The notes: generated by a model not told the origin, from the sequence alone. 56,777 bases of DNA from Bacteroidales bacterium (GCA_021740045.1 JAIPAP010000006.1:1-56777); one strand, 5' to 3'; positions 42,281 through 51,680 are shown, numbered from the stretch's first letter. Made by a program: numbers and translations.

Positions 42281-42320
42281 TGTGAGAGGCATGGGGTGAA
42301 ACTCCCTGTGCCTACTCGAC

Positions 42321-42425
42321 TTTCAGGCTAATTGCAATTCATTTCTTCAATGTACTGGCCTTATCAAATGCAGGTGCTTAACGCGTGCCCAATAAAACCC
42401 CTCGTTTGTAAAGAGATTTTAAATC
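42321..42425 (+). repeat. Dispersed ~110-base repeat, copy D, interrupted by the intron
   Basis: Begins 'tttcaggctaattgca' directly after the intron, contains 'cttaacgcgtgcccaa' and ends 'cgtttgtaaagagatttt'. Its first bases ('ggcgcgcg') lie before the intron at about 40449-40456. The remaining bases to 42570 hold nothing recognisable. Confidence 0.75.
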
Positions 42426-42579
42426 CACTTGCCAGAGGCTGGATAGATAGAACAATTGCACAAGGTTTGCAAACCTTTCCCAGGTCTAAAGGTGCAGCTT
42501 CACGGTTGGAAACCCTATACCTGCATTAAAATAGTATTCAAAAGTTTTCAACACCGCCGTTTCTTTATACGATCCCTTA

Positions 42580-42587
42580 TATTTTTG
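42580..42587 (+). promoter_or_regulatory. Candidate -7 box of the SNF2 helicase gene
   Basis: TATTTTTG matches TAnnTTTG and lies 17 bases before the start codon. The -33 element is unclear. Confidence 0.5.
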
Positions 42588-42604
42588 TAGAAAGAAAGAA
42601 TATT

Positions 42605-45600
42605 ATGGCTCAATCATTCCATAATTCACAGGTAAAGACCAAATTATCGATGATGCTGGAATTCATTGATTTTGGCTCGCATGCCCGGGGTGCGCATTTA
42701 TTCGAAAAAGGACATGTAAAATCCTGGCGGGTGAATAATGAAAACGTTACAATAGAAGTGGATGTGCTCGCTTCGGCATCCAATAAAACCTACAAGGTGG
42801 AGCTTACCTTTAATAATTTGCTTAAAAGTACTTGTTCATGTCCCTACAACTGGGGACTATGTAAACATACGGCAGCGGCAGCCTACAAGTTACTGCAACA
42901 TGTTCATAACAAGAATACACCCATATTTGCCCTGGACCAGTCGAATACCGTAGTAGTAATTCCCTTGCTTACCGAGGAATGGATATCGGGTAACACACCA
43001 CCTCGCTTAAAAGGTGAAGTTAAACGGCTTGAAGAAAATGCCGGTTTTGAACTACAGAAGATCGAACAAGGCGAAATTGTGGTAAAACTGCAAAGCGGAA
43101 GACATTCTTATCCGGTAAGTTTCAAGGTGGAAAAACAGGACACATCCGTCATTACATCCTGCAAATGCAAGGAAGGACGTTTTCCGCTTTGCAAACATAA
43201 GCTGGCAGCATTTCGCTACCTCCATACAAATAAGGGTGAAGACGCCCTGGAACAATCCCTGAACTGGTATTATGAGAAAAAGGCCATTATCGACGATTTG
43301 GGGCTTTCGGAAGAGGTTGTTAATAAATATTCAAAGCTTTTTAAGTTTTACTTTGAAAACCGCGACATTTACCTAATGCAGACTCACGGTTCTCTGCTAT
43401 TGAAACATGAGCTTGATATAATACCCCAAGCCAAGGTGATCCCTGAGCAAGTGGAACCCCCGGTAATGGATGATTTTCAGGAGCTGGGGTTGGCCTATGT
43501 GCTTAAATTCAAATATGTTGATCATCCTGTTCCCGATTTGGAAGTGATTCCGGCTTTTGGAAAAATGAACAAGAATAAAGACCGCATAAAAAGCCATTTT
43601 GAAAGAATTGAAAACCCGCTTGAAAACACGGTATTCTTAGAATTGGCCAGGGCAAAGGATTATGATATCATCAGGGAAGCCGGAAAGCTCTACAAAGTTA
43701 TGGCAAAAATTCAGTATTTTGATTATTACGAAGACCCCTATGAATATATCAATATGCTGAGGGTGCTCAATATCCTCAATCCTTTGTTAAATAGATTATC
43801 CGGTAGTTTGACCTATATTTTCGAGGATGACGGTCTGGACATGAAGCTTAAGGATTGCCGGCATGTTTATATTTCGGAAGACCCCATGAAGGCTAAAATT
43901 AAACAAACGTCCAATGAGCTTCTGCAGGAACTTCATATCACTTATTATCAAAAGGATAAAAAGCATGATTTAAGCCCGGAGGATACTGCTTATTTTTGGT
44001 TGTTGAAAAAGGGCCAAATCATCTTTCCCTGGCATAATGCCGGCACCCTTTACCTGTATTCCCTCTCGGATACCGGGCATTCCGGAAAGCTCAGGTTTTT
44101 GAGCGAGCACTATAATGCTGTATTTGAGCGGTTTGTTCAGTTTTTTCATGATAAGGTTGAAATGGAGTTGGCCGATGCCAATAAGGAGTCGCATCAGGAT
44201 GTTGAACCCGACAGGAAAATCTACATCAAGGAACAAAGCGGCTATATTATGTTCTTTCCGGTATTAGCCTATGACGAAAAAGAAATCAGTGCAGTTCATC
44301 CTTCCGAAGGATACCTTTTTCACCAAAAAGATGAGCAGGTCATTAAGTATGAACGCAAGCCGGAGCTCGAAACGGATTTCTTAAACTTGTTCAAAAACAC
44401 CCATTCTGCCTTTGACCAACAGCAGCAAGACAACTACTATTACTTATCACCCGAACAGATGCTGGAGGACAACTGGTTTATTGACTTTTATGAACAATGC
44501 AAATCCCATGAGATCGAAGTATATGGATTCAAGGATTTGAAATCCATTAAATATTACCCGGCCCATCCCAGTGTAAGTTATTCCATAAAATCGGGTGAAG
44601 ATTGGTTTGATATGGAAATGCAGGTGGATTACGACAATCACCCGGTTTCACTGAAAGACCTTCGGAAAGCAGTGATCAACAAAGAGAAAATGGTACCCAT
44701 AGGCAATGGTATGTATGGAATGCTCCCGGAGGATTTTGTCAGAAAGTTCGAAACCGCCTTGAAATTCGGGGAAATTGATGAGGATAAGGTCTCTTTCCAA
44801 AAATCGCAGTTTTCCATTATTCACTCCCTGCTCGATCAGCAATCGGATGGGCAAATTGCCGAGGAACTGGCTGAAAAAATGCAGTTGCTCAAATCGTTTA
44901 ATGAGATCACTGCCATAAATCCCCCTTCAAAACTCAAAGCTGAATTGCGTGATTACCAGAAAGCGGGTTTGTCATGGCTGGCTTTCCTGGCTAAGTACAA
45001 TTTTGGCGGTTGCCTGGCCGATGATATGGGCCTGGGCAAAACAGTGCAAATGCTGGCCTTTTTCCTCCACTTGAAAGAACAACAACCACGCAAAAAATAC
45101 ACGCACCTGGTGGTTTGCCCTACAACCCTGTTGTTCAACTGGGAAAACGAGATTGCCAAATTTGCTCCCCAACTGAAAACCGATGTGCATTGGGGAAATA
45201 CCCGGAATTTTGAAAAAAAGGAATGGAGGAAAAAAGACGTTATCCTCACCACTTACGGCACCATGGTAAACGACATTGAACAACTGCATGAATTTCGTTT
45301 TACCACGGTTGTATTCGATGAATCGCAGGCCATGAAAAACCCATCTTCATTGCGGTTTAAAGCGGCTTTATTGATTCAAGCCGATTACCGCTTTTCGCTC
45401 ACCGGCACACCCATCGAAAACAATACCATTGAGCTTTTCTCGCAAATGCATGTGCTCAACAAAGGGCTGTTAGGGAATTTCAACTTTTTCCGAAAAACTT
45501 ACGGCAAAAACATGAACGGGGACGGGAGCACACATTTGCGGGCCGAACTGCGTAAGATGGTATATCCGTTTATTCTGAGGCGAACCAAAGAAAAGGTAGC

Positions 45601-46333
45601 CTCCGAGTTGCCCGAAAAATCGGAAATGGAGCTTTATTGCGAAATGGGCGATCACCAGCGACAAATATATGATGTTTTCAGAGCTAAATACAAAAATCAG
45701 TTAATCAGTAAGATTGAAGAAGAAGGCATGAATAAAGCCCGATTTAATGTGCTGGACGGTATCCTGAAACTAAGGCAAATCTGCGATTCCCCGTCGCTGG
45801 TCAATACCGATGAATACTATGGTGATGAATCGGTAAAGGCTGAAGAATTAATCCGGCATATCATGGAGAAAACCACCAATCATAAAGTGCTCGTTTTTTC
45901 GCAGTTCGTTAAGATGCTTGACCTGATCCGGACCCGGTTGGAAAGTGAAGGCATTACATACACCTCACTTGATGGCAGCACCCGTGACCGGCAGGAACGG
46001 GTTGAATATTTTCAAAATTCCGATGAATGCCGTGTTTTTCTCATCAGCTTGAAAGCAGGTGGATATGGCCTGAATTTAACAGCTGCCGATTACGTATACC
46101 TGGTCGATCCCTGGTGGAACCCGGCCGTGGAAACCCAGGCCATCGACCGCACACACCGGATTGGACAAGACAAAAAAGTTTTTGCCTACCGGATGATCTG
46201 CAAAAATACCATTGAGGAAAAAATCCTCAACTTGCAGAAGAGGAAGAGAAGCCTTGCTGAGGATATCATTACCGAAGAAAGTAGTTTTGTGAAAAACCTT
46301 ACCAAGAAGGATATTGAGCATTTGTTTAGCTAA
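42605..46333 (+). CDS. SWIM-domain SNF2-family DNA translocase/helicase
   Basis: 1242 residues. Two SWIM-type zinc motifs lie in the N-terminal part: 'CSCPYNWGLCKH' (about 78-89) and 'CKCKEGRFPLCKH' (about 186-198). A long central region of unknown fold follows. The SNF2 ATPase begins near 780: motif I 'DDMGLGKT' (about 806), motif II 'DESQ' (about 905), motif III 'LTGTPIEN' (about 934), then the helicase-C part with 'GLNLTAADYVYLVDPWWNP' and 'QAIDRTHRIGQ' (about 1186). Bacterial SNF2 proteins remodel RNA polymerase or other DNA-bound proteins. Some act in phage defence, but there are no defence partners next to this one. It has its own promoter and is probably monocistronic. Confidence 0.93.
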   Translation: MAQSFHNSQVKTKLSMMLEFIDFGSHARGAHLFEKGHVKSWRVNNENVTIEVDVLASASNKTYKVELTFNNLLKSTCSCPYNWGLCKHTAAAAYKLLQHVHNKNTPIFALDQSNTVVVIPLLTEEWISGNTPPRLKGEVKRLEENAGFELQKIEQGEIVVKLQSGRHSYPVSFKVEKQDTSVITSCKCKEGRFPLCKHKLAAFRYLHTNKGEDALEQSLNWYYEKKAIIDDLGLSEEVVNKYSKLFKFYFENRDIYLMQTHGSLLLKHELDIIPQAKVIPEQVEPPVMDDFQELGLAYVLKFKYVDHPVPDLEVIPAFGKMNKNKDRIKSHFERIENPLENTVFLELARAKDYDIIREAGKLYKVMAKIQYFDYYEDPYEYINMLRVLNILNPLLNRLSGSLTYIFEDDGLDMKLKDCRHVYISEDPMKAKIKQTSNELLQELHITYYQKDKKHDLSPEDTAYFWLLKKGQIIFPWHNAGTLYLYSLSDTGHSGKLRFLSEHYNAVFERFVQFFHDKVEMELADANKESHQDVEPDRKIYIKEQSGYIMFFPVLAYDEKEISAVHPSEGYLFHQKDEQVIKYERKPELETDFLNLFKNTHSAFDQQQQDNYYYLSPEQMLEDNWFIDFYEQCKSHEIEVYGFKDLKSIKYYPAHPSVSYSIKSGEDWFDMEMQVDYDNHPVSLKDLRKAVINKEKMVPIGNGMYGMLPEDFVRKFETALKFGEIDEDKVSFQKSQFSIIHSLLDQQSDGQIAEELAEKMQLLKSFNEITAINPPSKLKAELRDYQKAGLSWLAFLAKYNFGGCLADDMGLGKTVQMLAFFLHLKEQQPRKKYTHLVVCPTTLLFNWENEIAKFAPQLKTDVHWGNTRNFEKKEWRKKDVILTTYGTMVNDIEQLHEFRFTTVVFDESQAMKNPSSLRFKAALLIQADYRFSLTGTPIENNTIELFSQMHVLNKGLLGNFNFFRKTYGKNMNGDGSTHLRAELRKMVYPFILRRTKEKVASELPEKSEMELYCEMGDHQRQIYDVFRAKYKNQLISKIEEEGMNKARFNVLDGILKLRQICDSPSLVNTDEYYGDESVKAEELIRHIMEKTTNHKVLVFSQFVKMLDLIRTRLESEGITYTSLDGSTRDRQERVEYFQNSDECRVFLISLKAGGYGLNLTAADYVYLVDPWWNPAVETQAIDRTHRIGQDKKVFAYRMICKNTIEEKILNLQKRKRSLAEDIITEESSFVKNLTKKDIEHLFS

Positions 46334-46394
46334 GTGAACTTTACCCATCAATTTATGTTTCCCCCATGTATAAAAATCCATAAAAAAAAGTGAT

Positions 46395-46616
46395 ATGAAA
46401 AAGAACATGGGAACAATTGATAAGGTTATTCGCCTTTTGATAGTGGTAGCTGTGGCTGCATTGTATTTCACCAATGTAATTTCCGGCACACCTGCAATCA
46501 TTCTCGGTGTGGTTGCCCTGATCATGTTGATCACCTCCCTGACCGGTTTTTGCGGACTGTATTCGATATTTGGTATCAGTACCTGCAAAGTTAAACCACA
46601 GGAAAAGGAAGGATAG
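46395..46616 (+). CDS. DUF2892 small membrane protein
   Basis: 73 residues of the DUF2892 (YgaP-like membrane tail) family. It starts 'MKKNMGTIDKVIRLLIVVAV' and has two hydrophobic helices (about 13-30 and 34-52), then 'GFCGLYSIFGISTCK'. The two cysteines in that signature are conserved in the family. The function is not established; in YgaP this segment anchors a rhodanese domain, absent here. It lies 61 bases downstream of the helicase gene. Confidence 0.85.
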   Translation: MKKNMGTIDKVIRLLIVVAVAALYFTNVISGTPAIILGVVALIMLITSLTGFCGLYSIFGISTCKVKPQEKEG

Positions 46617-46730
46617 CAAGTTATTAGTTGGAAATTTTGACCAATAAACTTTAGAGACGTTCGAAGAGACTGGGGAATGAAGATATGAGATGTGAATGTT
46701 GAGTGGGAATTTTACTTATGCTCTGCAATC

Positions 46731-46751
46731 CATGCTCCATGCTCCATGCTC
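46731..46751. repeat. Short tandem repeat (CATGCTC x3)
   Basis: Three perfect copies of the 7-base unit CATGCTC, followed by low-complexity 'taccatctaccatctatc'. No gene is evident between 46617 and 46844. Confidence 0.75.
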
Positions 46752-46844
46752 CATGCTCTTTATTAAAGCTGGAAAATTTATTGTCGCACTGACCAGTTCT
46801 GGTTCTATTTTCTATTTTCTACCATCTACCATCTATCTTCTTCC

Positions 46845-47612
46845 TCAAAACCCATACACCATAAAACCACCATCCACTGGCAGGCATTGTCCGGTTATGT
46901 AAGCAGCAGCAGGCATGCAAAGAAATGAAACTGCAGCAGCAACATCTTCGGGATTTCCAATCTTGCGCAAGGGTGTGCGGCCGATTACGGCATCGTAATA
47001 TTTCTCATCATTCAATACACCTTCTGTAAGCGGGGTTTTGATGTACCAGGGAGCGACTGCATTAACCCTTATTCCGGCTTCGCCCCATTCCAGGGCCAGG
47101 TTCTTGGTCATTTGTATCATGGCTGCTTTGGTCATGGCATAAATAGCGCCGGTTCGCATGGCGGTTAAGCCCGAAACTGAAGAAACATTTACAACAGATC
47201 CTTTTTTAGCTTTTAATAACAAAGGATAACATTTAACGGATAGCTCAAATGCTGAGGTTAAATTTGTTTGTAAAATGTGCTGATATTCGTTACCGGAGTA
47301 TTCAACAGCCTTTTTACGGATGTTGGTGCCCACATTGTTGATGAGTATGTCCAGCATTCCCCATTTTTCGGTAACATCATCGAGAAGATTTAGGCGCTCT
47401 TCTTTCCGGCTCACATCGGCCGCCATACCCAAAGCTTTATAACCATTATCCGCTAGTTCGTTTATGATATGGTCTACTTCCTGTTTGGTGCGTGAAACTA
47501 TGTAGATTTCAGCTCCCAGTGAAGCAAACTCATGGGCAATTGCCTTGCCAATTCCTTTAGTTCCCCCTGTGATCAATGCCTTTTTTCCTCGAAGGTTCCA
47601 TCTGTTGTCCAT
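46845..47612 (-). CDS. Short-chain dehydrogenase/reductase (tropinone-reductase-like)
   Basis: 255 residues of the classical SDR family. It has the cofactor motif 'ALITGGTKGIGKAI' (TGxxxGIG), 'NNVGTN' in the NNAG position and the catalytic Ser-Tyr-Lys in 'NVSSVSG...GAIYAMTKAA'. The C-terminal 'ITGQCLPVDGGF' is also typical. An arginine after the second strand ('VSRTK') favours NADPH. The closest general resemblance is to tropinone-reductase-like SDRs, but the substrate cannot be read from sequence. It starts 13 bases after pyk ends and is probably the last gene of that transcription unit. Confidence 0.9.
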   Translation of the reverse strand: MDNRWNLRGKKALITGGTKGIGKAIAHEFASLGAEIYIVSRTKQEVDHIINELADNGYKALGMAADVSRKEERLNLLDDVTEKWGMLDILINNVGTNIRKKAVEYSGNEYQHILQTNLTSAFELSVKCYPLLLKAKKGSVVNVSSVSGLTAMRTGAIYAMTKAAMIQMTKNLALEWGEAGIRVNAVAPWYIKTPLTEGVLNDEKYYDAVIGRTPLRKIGNPEDVAAAVSFLCMPAAAYITGQCLPVDGGFMVYGF

Positions 47613-47625
47613 AGCTTTTTTAAAT

Positions 47626-49047
47626 TTAACACACTCGTCCCAGTTTGAGCATATTGGTTTGTCCTTGTTCTTCTATGGGCGTGCTGGCGATGTTAATGAT
47701 CAAATCGCCTTCTGCAACATGGCCCTCTTTACACAGCCTGTATTTAATATCCTCAATGGTATGGTCGGTGCTGATGAATTTATCATAATAAAACCCTTTA
47801 ACACCCCAAACCAGGTTTAAGGTGCTTAGCAGTCCATGATTATTGGTAAATACATAAATACTGGCTTTAGGGCGCTGGCTGGAAACTTTAATAGCTGAGT
47901 AACCCGAGTGCGTCATTGCCGCTATGGCTTTGGCCTGCACCTGGTGGGCCATTTCGCAGGCTGCATAAAGAATAGAATCTGATATAAAACGCTCTTCGCG
48001 GTGCCTGGGAATATTATGTTTGTAATAAATGTCTTCAAATGATTCCACATGGCTAATGATCTTTTGCATGGTCTCCACCACCTGCACCGGATATTCTCCC
48101 ACACTGGTTTCACCGCTTAGCATCAGGGCATCGGCACCGTCCATAACCGAATTGGCTACATCATTCACTTCGGCACGCGTGGGGCGTATGTTGGTCATCA
48201 TACCTTCCATCATCTGGGTGGCTACAATTATGGGCTTGGATTCCTGCAGGCATTTTTTGATCAATTGCTTTTGAATAAGCGGAACTTGCTGCAAGGGAAT
48301 TTCAACACCCAAGTCGCCACGGGCAACCATTAAACCGTCGGCTTCCTTAATGATATTATCGATATCGTCAAGCGCTTCGGGCTTTTCAATTTTAGCCATA
48401 ATCCAGGGTTTCTGATTAACATGATACTGGGCTATCCGGTGGCGCAACTCGATTAAATCGGTAGCTGAACGAACAAACGAAAGACCAATCCATTGCACCC
48501 GTTGGTTGACAATAAATTCTACATCTTTAAGGTCTTTTTCCGTAAGACTTGGCAGGGAAAGGCTGGTGTTGGGGAGATTCACCCCTTTTTTCGACGACAA
48601 AACCCCGCCTTGTTCAATACGCGCTTTTACCAGGTTGACCTTATCAGTGGAAAGTACTTTCAACAGCATTTTGCCATCATCAAGCAGGACATCCTCACCG
48701 GGGTTTACATCTTTGGCAAAAGATTCGTAATTGATGGAGATCTTTTTTTCATCACCGGTAAGCTCCTCGGTGGTAATATCTATTTCATTGCCTTTTGTTA
48801 AAAAAATGCGGTTGTTTTTTACCTGCCCGATCCTGATCTTTGGCCCCTGAAGATCAGCCAGAACAGGGATATGTGTTTTGAGTTCCTTGTTAACACAGTG
48901 AATGCTCTCAATGTTTTGGGCATGTTGTTCGTACGATCCATGCGAAAAGTTGATACGGAAAACATCGGTCCCTGCCTTTACCATCTCCCTTATTAATTCT
49001 TTTGATGACGAAGCCGGTCCCAGCGTTGCAACGATTTTGGTTTTCAT
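47626..49047 (-). CDS. pyk: Pyruvate kinase
   Basis: 473 residues, the usual bacterial length. The enzyme converts phosphoenolpyruvate and ADP to pyruvate and ATP. The N-terminal 'KTKIVATLGPASSS' and 'FRINFSHGSYEQH' contribute to the active site. The signature 'IMAKIEKPEALDDIDNII' contains the catalytic lysine, and 'MVARGDLGVEIPLQQVP' and 'SGETSVGEYPV' follow. The C-terminal allosteric-type domain is complete. It lies between a small conserved gene and the SDR in one orientation. Confidence 0.97.
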   Translation of the reverse strand: MKTKIVATLGPASSSKELIREMVKAGTDVFRINFSHGSYEQHAQNIESIHCVNKELKTHIPVLADLQGPKIRIGQVKNNRIFLTKGNEIDITTEELTGDEKKISINYESFAKDVNPGEDVLLDDGKMLLKVLSTDKVNLVKARIEQGGVLSSKKGVNLPNTSLSLPSLTEKDLKDVEFIVNQRVQWIGLSFVRSATDLIELRHRIAQYHVNQKPWIMAKIEKPEALDDIDNIIKEADGLMVARGDLGVEIPLQQVPLIQKQLIKKCLQESKPIIVATQMMEGMMTNIRPTRAEVNDVANSVMDGADALMLSGETSVGEYPVQVVETMQKIISHVESFEDIYYKHNIPRHREERFISDSILYAACEMAHQVQAKAIAAMTHSGYSAIKVSSQRPKASIYVFTNNHGLLSTLNLVWGVKGFYYDKFISTDHTIEDIKYRLCKEGHVAEGDLIINIASTPIEEQGQTNMLKLGRVC

Positions 49048-49152
49048 AATGCTTTATTTTCTCCCCAATTATCCTGACACAAAAATAGTACTCCTCAACA
49101 AAGATAATCAGGCCTTGCTCCAATTTAACATAAGTATAAACAATAGCTTAAC

Positions 49153-49614
49153 TTAATTGATCAATTTGTTGTTAATCAGATGCATTTCGATGTCAGCGAT
49201 GATATGATTGATATTTTTTACCTTATCAAAAGGGATCTCGCTAGCCGTAAGGACATGCTGGATGCTCCTGATAGCTTTTAGGGAGGTTTCTATTTCATGA
49301 TCCTCGGAAGGACCGTTTACAAAGATGATGTAATCATATTGCCATAGCGAAACGATCAATCGCCCATAGGCATTAAAGTTTCCTATCATGGAATAAACAA
49401 ACCAGGCATCGGGCGTCCGGTAATGATAAAAGGAATAATTCAGGGCCGGCTGATTAGCTGATTGTTGAAAAAGAAAGTCGGTAGTTTTTCGAAGGTCGAA
49501 TTCGAGTACTTTGTTTAAGAAAAAGGCAATGCGGTAATCCTTAAGGTGGGATGAAACTCCCAGGATGCGGTAATCTTCCGAATAATCAACTTCCAGTTTT
49601 AATTTCTTGGCCAT
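49153..49614 (-). CDS. IPExxxVDY family protein
   Basis: 153 residues from the ATG at 49614 ('MAKKLKLEVDYSED'); the frame extends three codons upstream. It resembles the IPExxxVDY family of Bacteroidota, small proteins of unknown function commonly encoded beside rnc, fabF and acpP, as here. 'SHLKDYRIAFFLNKVLEFDL' and 'LWQYDYIIFVNGP' are recognisable core strands. No catalytic motif is apparent. The synteny itself is the best support. Confidence 0.75.
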   Translation of the reverse strand: MAKKLKLEVDYSEDYRILGVSSHLKDYRIAFFLNKVLEFDLRKTTDFLFQQSANQPALNYSFYHYRTPDAWFVYSMIGNFNAYGRLIVSLWQYDYIIFVNGPSEDHEIETSLKAIRSIQHVLTASEIPFDKVKNINHIIADIEMHLINNKLIN

Positions 49615-49672
49615 ACCTCGCAATCACTTTATGGCGAAGGTAATGAATTTGCCGGAGGGGGTCATCATTCAA

Positions 49673-50407
49673 TTATTGGTTGCCTATTTCCAATTTTTCA
49701 CAAGCTTTTTCAGCGGCATTTTGTTCGGCTTTTTTAATAGAGAAGTCTTGTCCGCGGCATACCGGGGAGTTATTAATGTATAGTTCCACCACATATTGCT
49801 TTTTAAAACCTGAACCTACCTCTTTGATCACCTTGAATTCAACCTCTTTTTTCTCCCTTTGACTCCATTCGATCAGTTTACTTTTAAAATTGAAGTCTTT
49901 ATTGATCAGCTCATCAATGTTAAAGTGAAGCTGGAGAATTTGGTTAACAATGACCTTTTGGGCAAACTCATAGCCTTTGTCGAGGTATAGAGCGCCTATA
50001 AATGCTTCGAAGGCATCGCCTTCCATGTAGCGATTTACAATATGATTATCATTACCGGCTTCAATAAACTGATCGAAACCTAAGCGGCGGGCCAGGTTAT
50101 TCAATTGGGCACGGCTCACGATCTTAGCCCTGGTTTGGGTTAAAAAGCCTTCATCTTCGAATGGATAGCGGCGAAAAAGATAATCGGCAATAACGGCACT
50201 CAGTACAGCATCGCCCAGGTACTCAAGACGTTCATTGCTAATACGTACTCCGTTATATAATTCCTGGGCTGCTGACTTGTGCCTGAATGCGAGCTTATAC
50301 AAAAAAATATTTCCGGGGTAATACCCAAAAATATTTTTTATAGCATTATAAAGGCTCTTATGGTTTGAAAAATATGCTTTTAGTGGTTTTATTCCTGCAA
50401 TACCCAA
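49673..50407 (-). CDS. rnc: Ribonuclease III
   Basis: 244 residues. It cleaves double-stranded RNA, including rRNA precursors. The signature 'NERLEYLGDAVLSAVIADYL' carries the metal ligands Glu59/Glu62 and Asp66. 'EGDAFEAFIGALYLDKG' supplies the second acidic pair. A double-stranded RNA-binding domain fills the C-terminus ('FKSKLIEWSQREKK', then 'KKAEQNAAEKACEKL'). It starts 2 bases after fabF ends, so it is co-transcribed. Confidence 0.96.
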   Translation of the reverse strand: MGIAGIKPLKAYFSNHKSLYNAIKNIFGYYPGNIFLYKLAFRHKSAAQELYNGVRISNERLEYLGDAVLSAVIADYLFRRYPFEDEGFLTQTRAKIVSRAQLNNLARRLGFDQFIEAGNDNHIVNRYMEGDAFEAFIGALYLDKGYEFAQKVIVNQILQLHFNIDELINKDFNFKSKLIEWSQREKKEVEFKVIKEVGSGFKKQYVVELYINNSPVCRGQDFSIKKAEQNAAEKACEKLEIGNQ

Positions 50408-50409
50408 GA

Positions 50410-51663
50410 TTACGCTTTATATTTTTTAAAGATAATGGAGGCGTTATGTCCACCAAACCCGAAAGTATTTGTTAATGCAGTATTGATCGTGCGTTCAACG
50501 GCATTATAAAATGTAAAATTCAACTTATTATCGATTTCCGGATCATCGGTAAAGTGGTTGATGGTAGGCGGAACAACATCATTGGTCACAGCTAGAATGG
50601 TGGCAATAGCTTCTGCTGAGCCGGCTGCACCAAGCAAATGGCCGGTCATCGATTTGGTTGAATTGATATTGATGGTGTACGCATGATCTTTAAAAAGCTC
50701 AACTATGGCTTTGGGTTCAGCAATATCGCCTAAGGGTGTTGATGTGCCGTGGGTATTGATGTGATCAATATCCTCGGGATTCAGACCTGCATCTTTCAAG
50801 GCCGAACGCATCGACAATACAGCGCCTTTCCCCTCGGGGTGGGGTGAGGTCATATGATAGGCATCGGCCGACAGACCACCGCCTGCGACTTCGGCATAGA
50901 TTGTGGCCCCACGCTTTTTGGCATGTTCCAGCTCTTCAAAAACTACAGCACCAGCTCCTTCTCCGAGCACAAAACCGTCACGATCTTTATCAAAAGGCCT
51001 GGATGCCGTTTTCGGGTCATCGTTACGGGTTGATATTGCATGCATGGCATTAAAACCTCCGATACCAGCTTCATTTACGGCTGCCTCCGAACCCCCGCTT
51101 ACGAAAATGTCGCCTTTCCCTAAACGGATGAGGTTGAAGGCATCAACCAGTGAATTCGCTGCTGAAGAGCAAGCCGATACCGTTGCATAATTGGGACCCA
51201 TAAATCCGTGCTTGATAGATATGTGACCCGCTGTGATATCGGCAATCATTTTTGGGATGAAAAATGGATTAAACCGGGGTGTGCCATCGCCATTGGCGTA
51301 TGATACCACCTCGTCAAAAAAGGTTTTTAATCCACCTATCCCCGAGGCCCAGATCACGCCGGCGCGCTCGGGATCAATGGAATTGATATCGATCCCTGCA
51401 TTGGCGATGGCTTCATCAGCTGATACCATACCGAATTGCGCATAGCGGTCATATTTCCGGGCTTCTTTTCGGTCAAAATAAGCCTTCGGATCGAAATTCT
51501 TTACCTCGCAGGCAAATTGGGTCTTGAACTTTGATGTGTCAAAAAGGGTAATTTTGTCACAACCATTGGCGCCCTTTACCAGACCTTCCCAATATTCGTT
51601 AACATTATTACCTAATGGTGTAACAGCACCAAGTCCTGTAACAACAACTCGTTTTAAACTCAT
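50410..51663 (-). CDS. fabF: Beta-ketoacyl-ACP synthase II
   Basis: 417 residues, full length. It condenses malonyl-ACP with acyl-ACP in fatty-acid elongation. The Cys-His-His catalytic set is Cys165 ('VSACSSAANS'), His305 ('NTHGTSTPLGD') and His342 ('TGHLLGAAGS'), with Lys337 in 'NSTKSMTG'. It lies 17 bases after acpP, the usual pairing, and directly before rnc. Confidence 0.97.
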   Translation of the reverse strand: MSLKRVVVTGLGAVTPLGNNVNEYWEGLVKGANGCDKITLFDTSKFKTQFACEVKNFDPKAYFDRKEARKYDRYAQFGMVSADEAIANAGIDINSIDPERAGVIWASGIGGLKTFFDEVVSYANGDGTPRFNPFFIPKMIADITAGHISIKHGFMGPNYATVSACSSAANSLVDAFNLIRLGKGDIFVSGGSEAAVNEAGIGGFNAMHAISTRNDDPKTASRPFDKDRDGFVLGEGAGAVVFEELEHAKKRGATIYAEVAGGGLSADAYHMTSPHPEGKGAVLSMRSALKDAGLNPEDIDHINTHGTSTPLGDIAEPKAIVELFKDHAYTININSTKSMTGHLLGAAGSAEAIATILAVTNDVVPPTINHFTDDPEIDNKLNFTFYNAVERTINTALTNTFGFGGHNASIIFKKYKA

Positions 51664-51680
51664 CGAGTTTCCGTGGTTTT

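Larger units (their letters stand above)
40457..42320 (+). mobile_element. Group II intron, complete, about 1.86 kb
   Basis: The 5' end GTGTGCC matches the GUGYG consensus. The 3' end is '...CTACTCGAC'. Domain V is recognisable at 42247-42280 and a domain VI hairpin with a candidate branch-point A near 42314 follows. The intron-encoded maturase fills the centre. The ends are supported independently: bases before 40457 ('ggcgcgcg') join to those after 42320 ('tttcagg') to restore the left end of the dispersed repeat, as in copies A and C. The intron is inserted in the sense direction of the repeat, in non-coding DNA. Confidence 0.88.

Noticed and set aside
31060..42425. The dispersed repeats as integron attC sites
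   Set aside because: The AACGCGT blocks look superficially like attC core sites, but no paired GTTRRRY core, no cassette-sized gene between copies in a consistent pattern, and no integron integrase are present.
42605..46333. The SNF2 helicase as part of a defence system such as DISARM or BREX
   Set aside because: None of the required partner genes is adjacent. The neighbours are an intron and a DUF2892 protein.
46696..46902. A 68-codon plus-strand frame before the SDR gene end
   Set aside because: It consists largely of the CATGCTC tandem repeat and low-complexity sequence.
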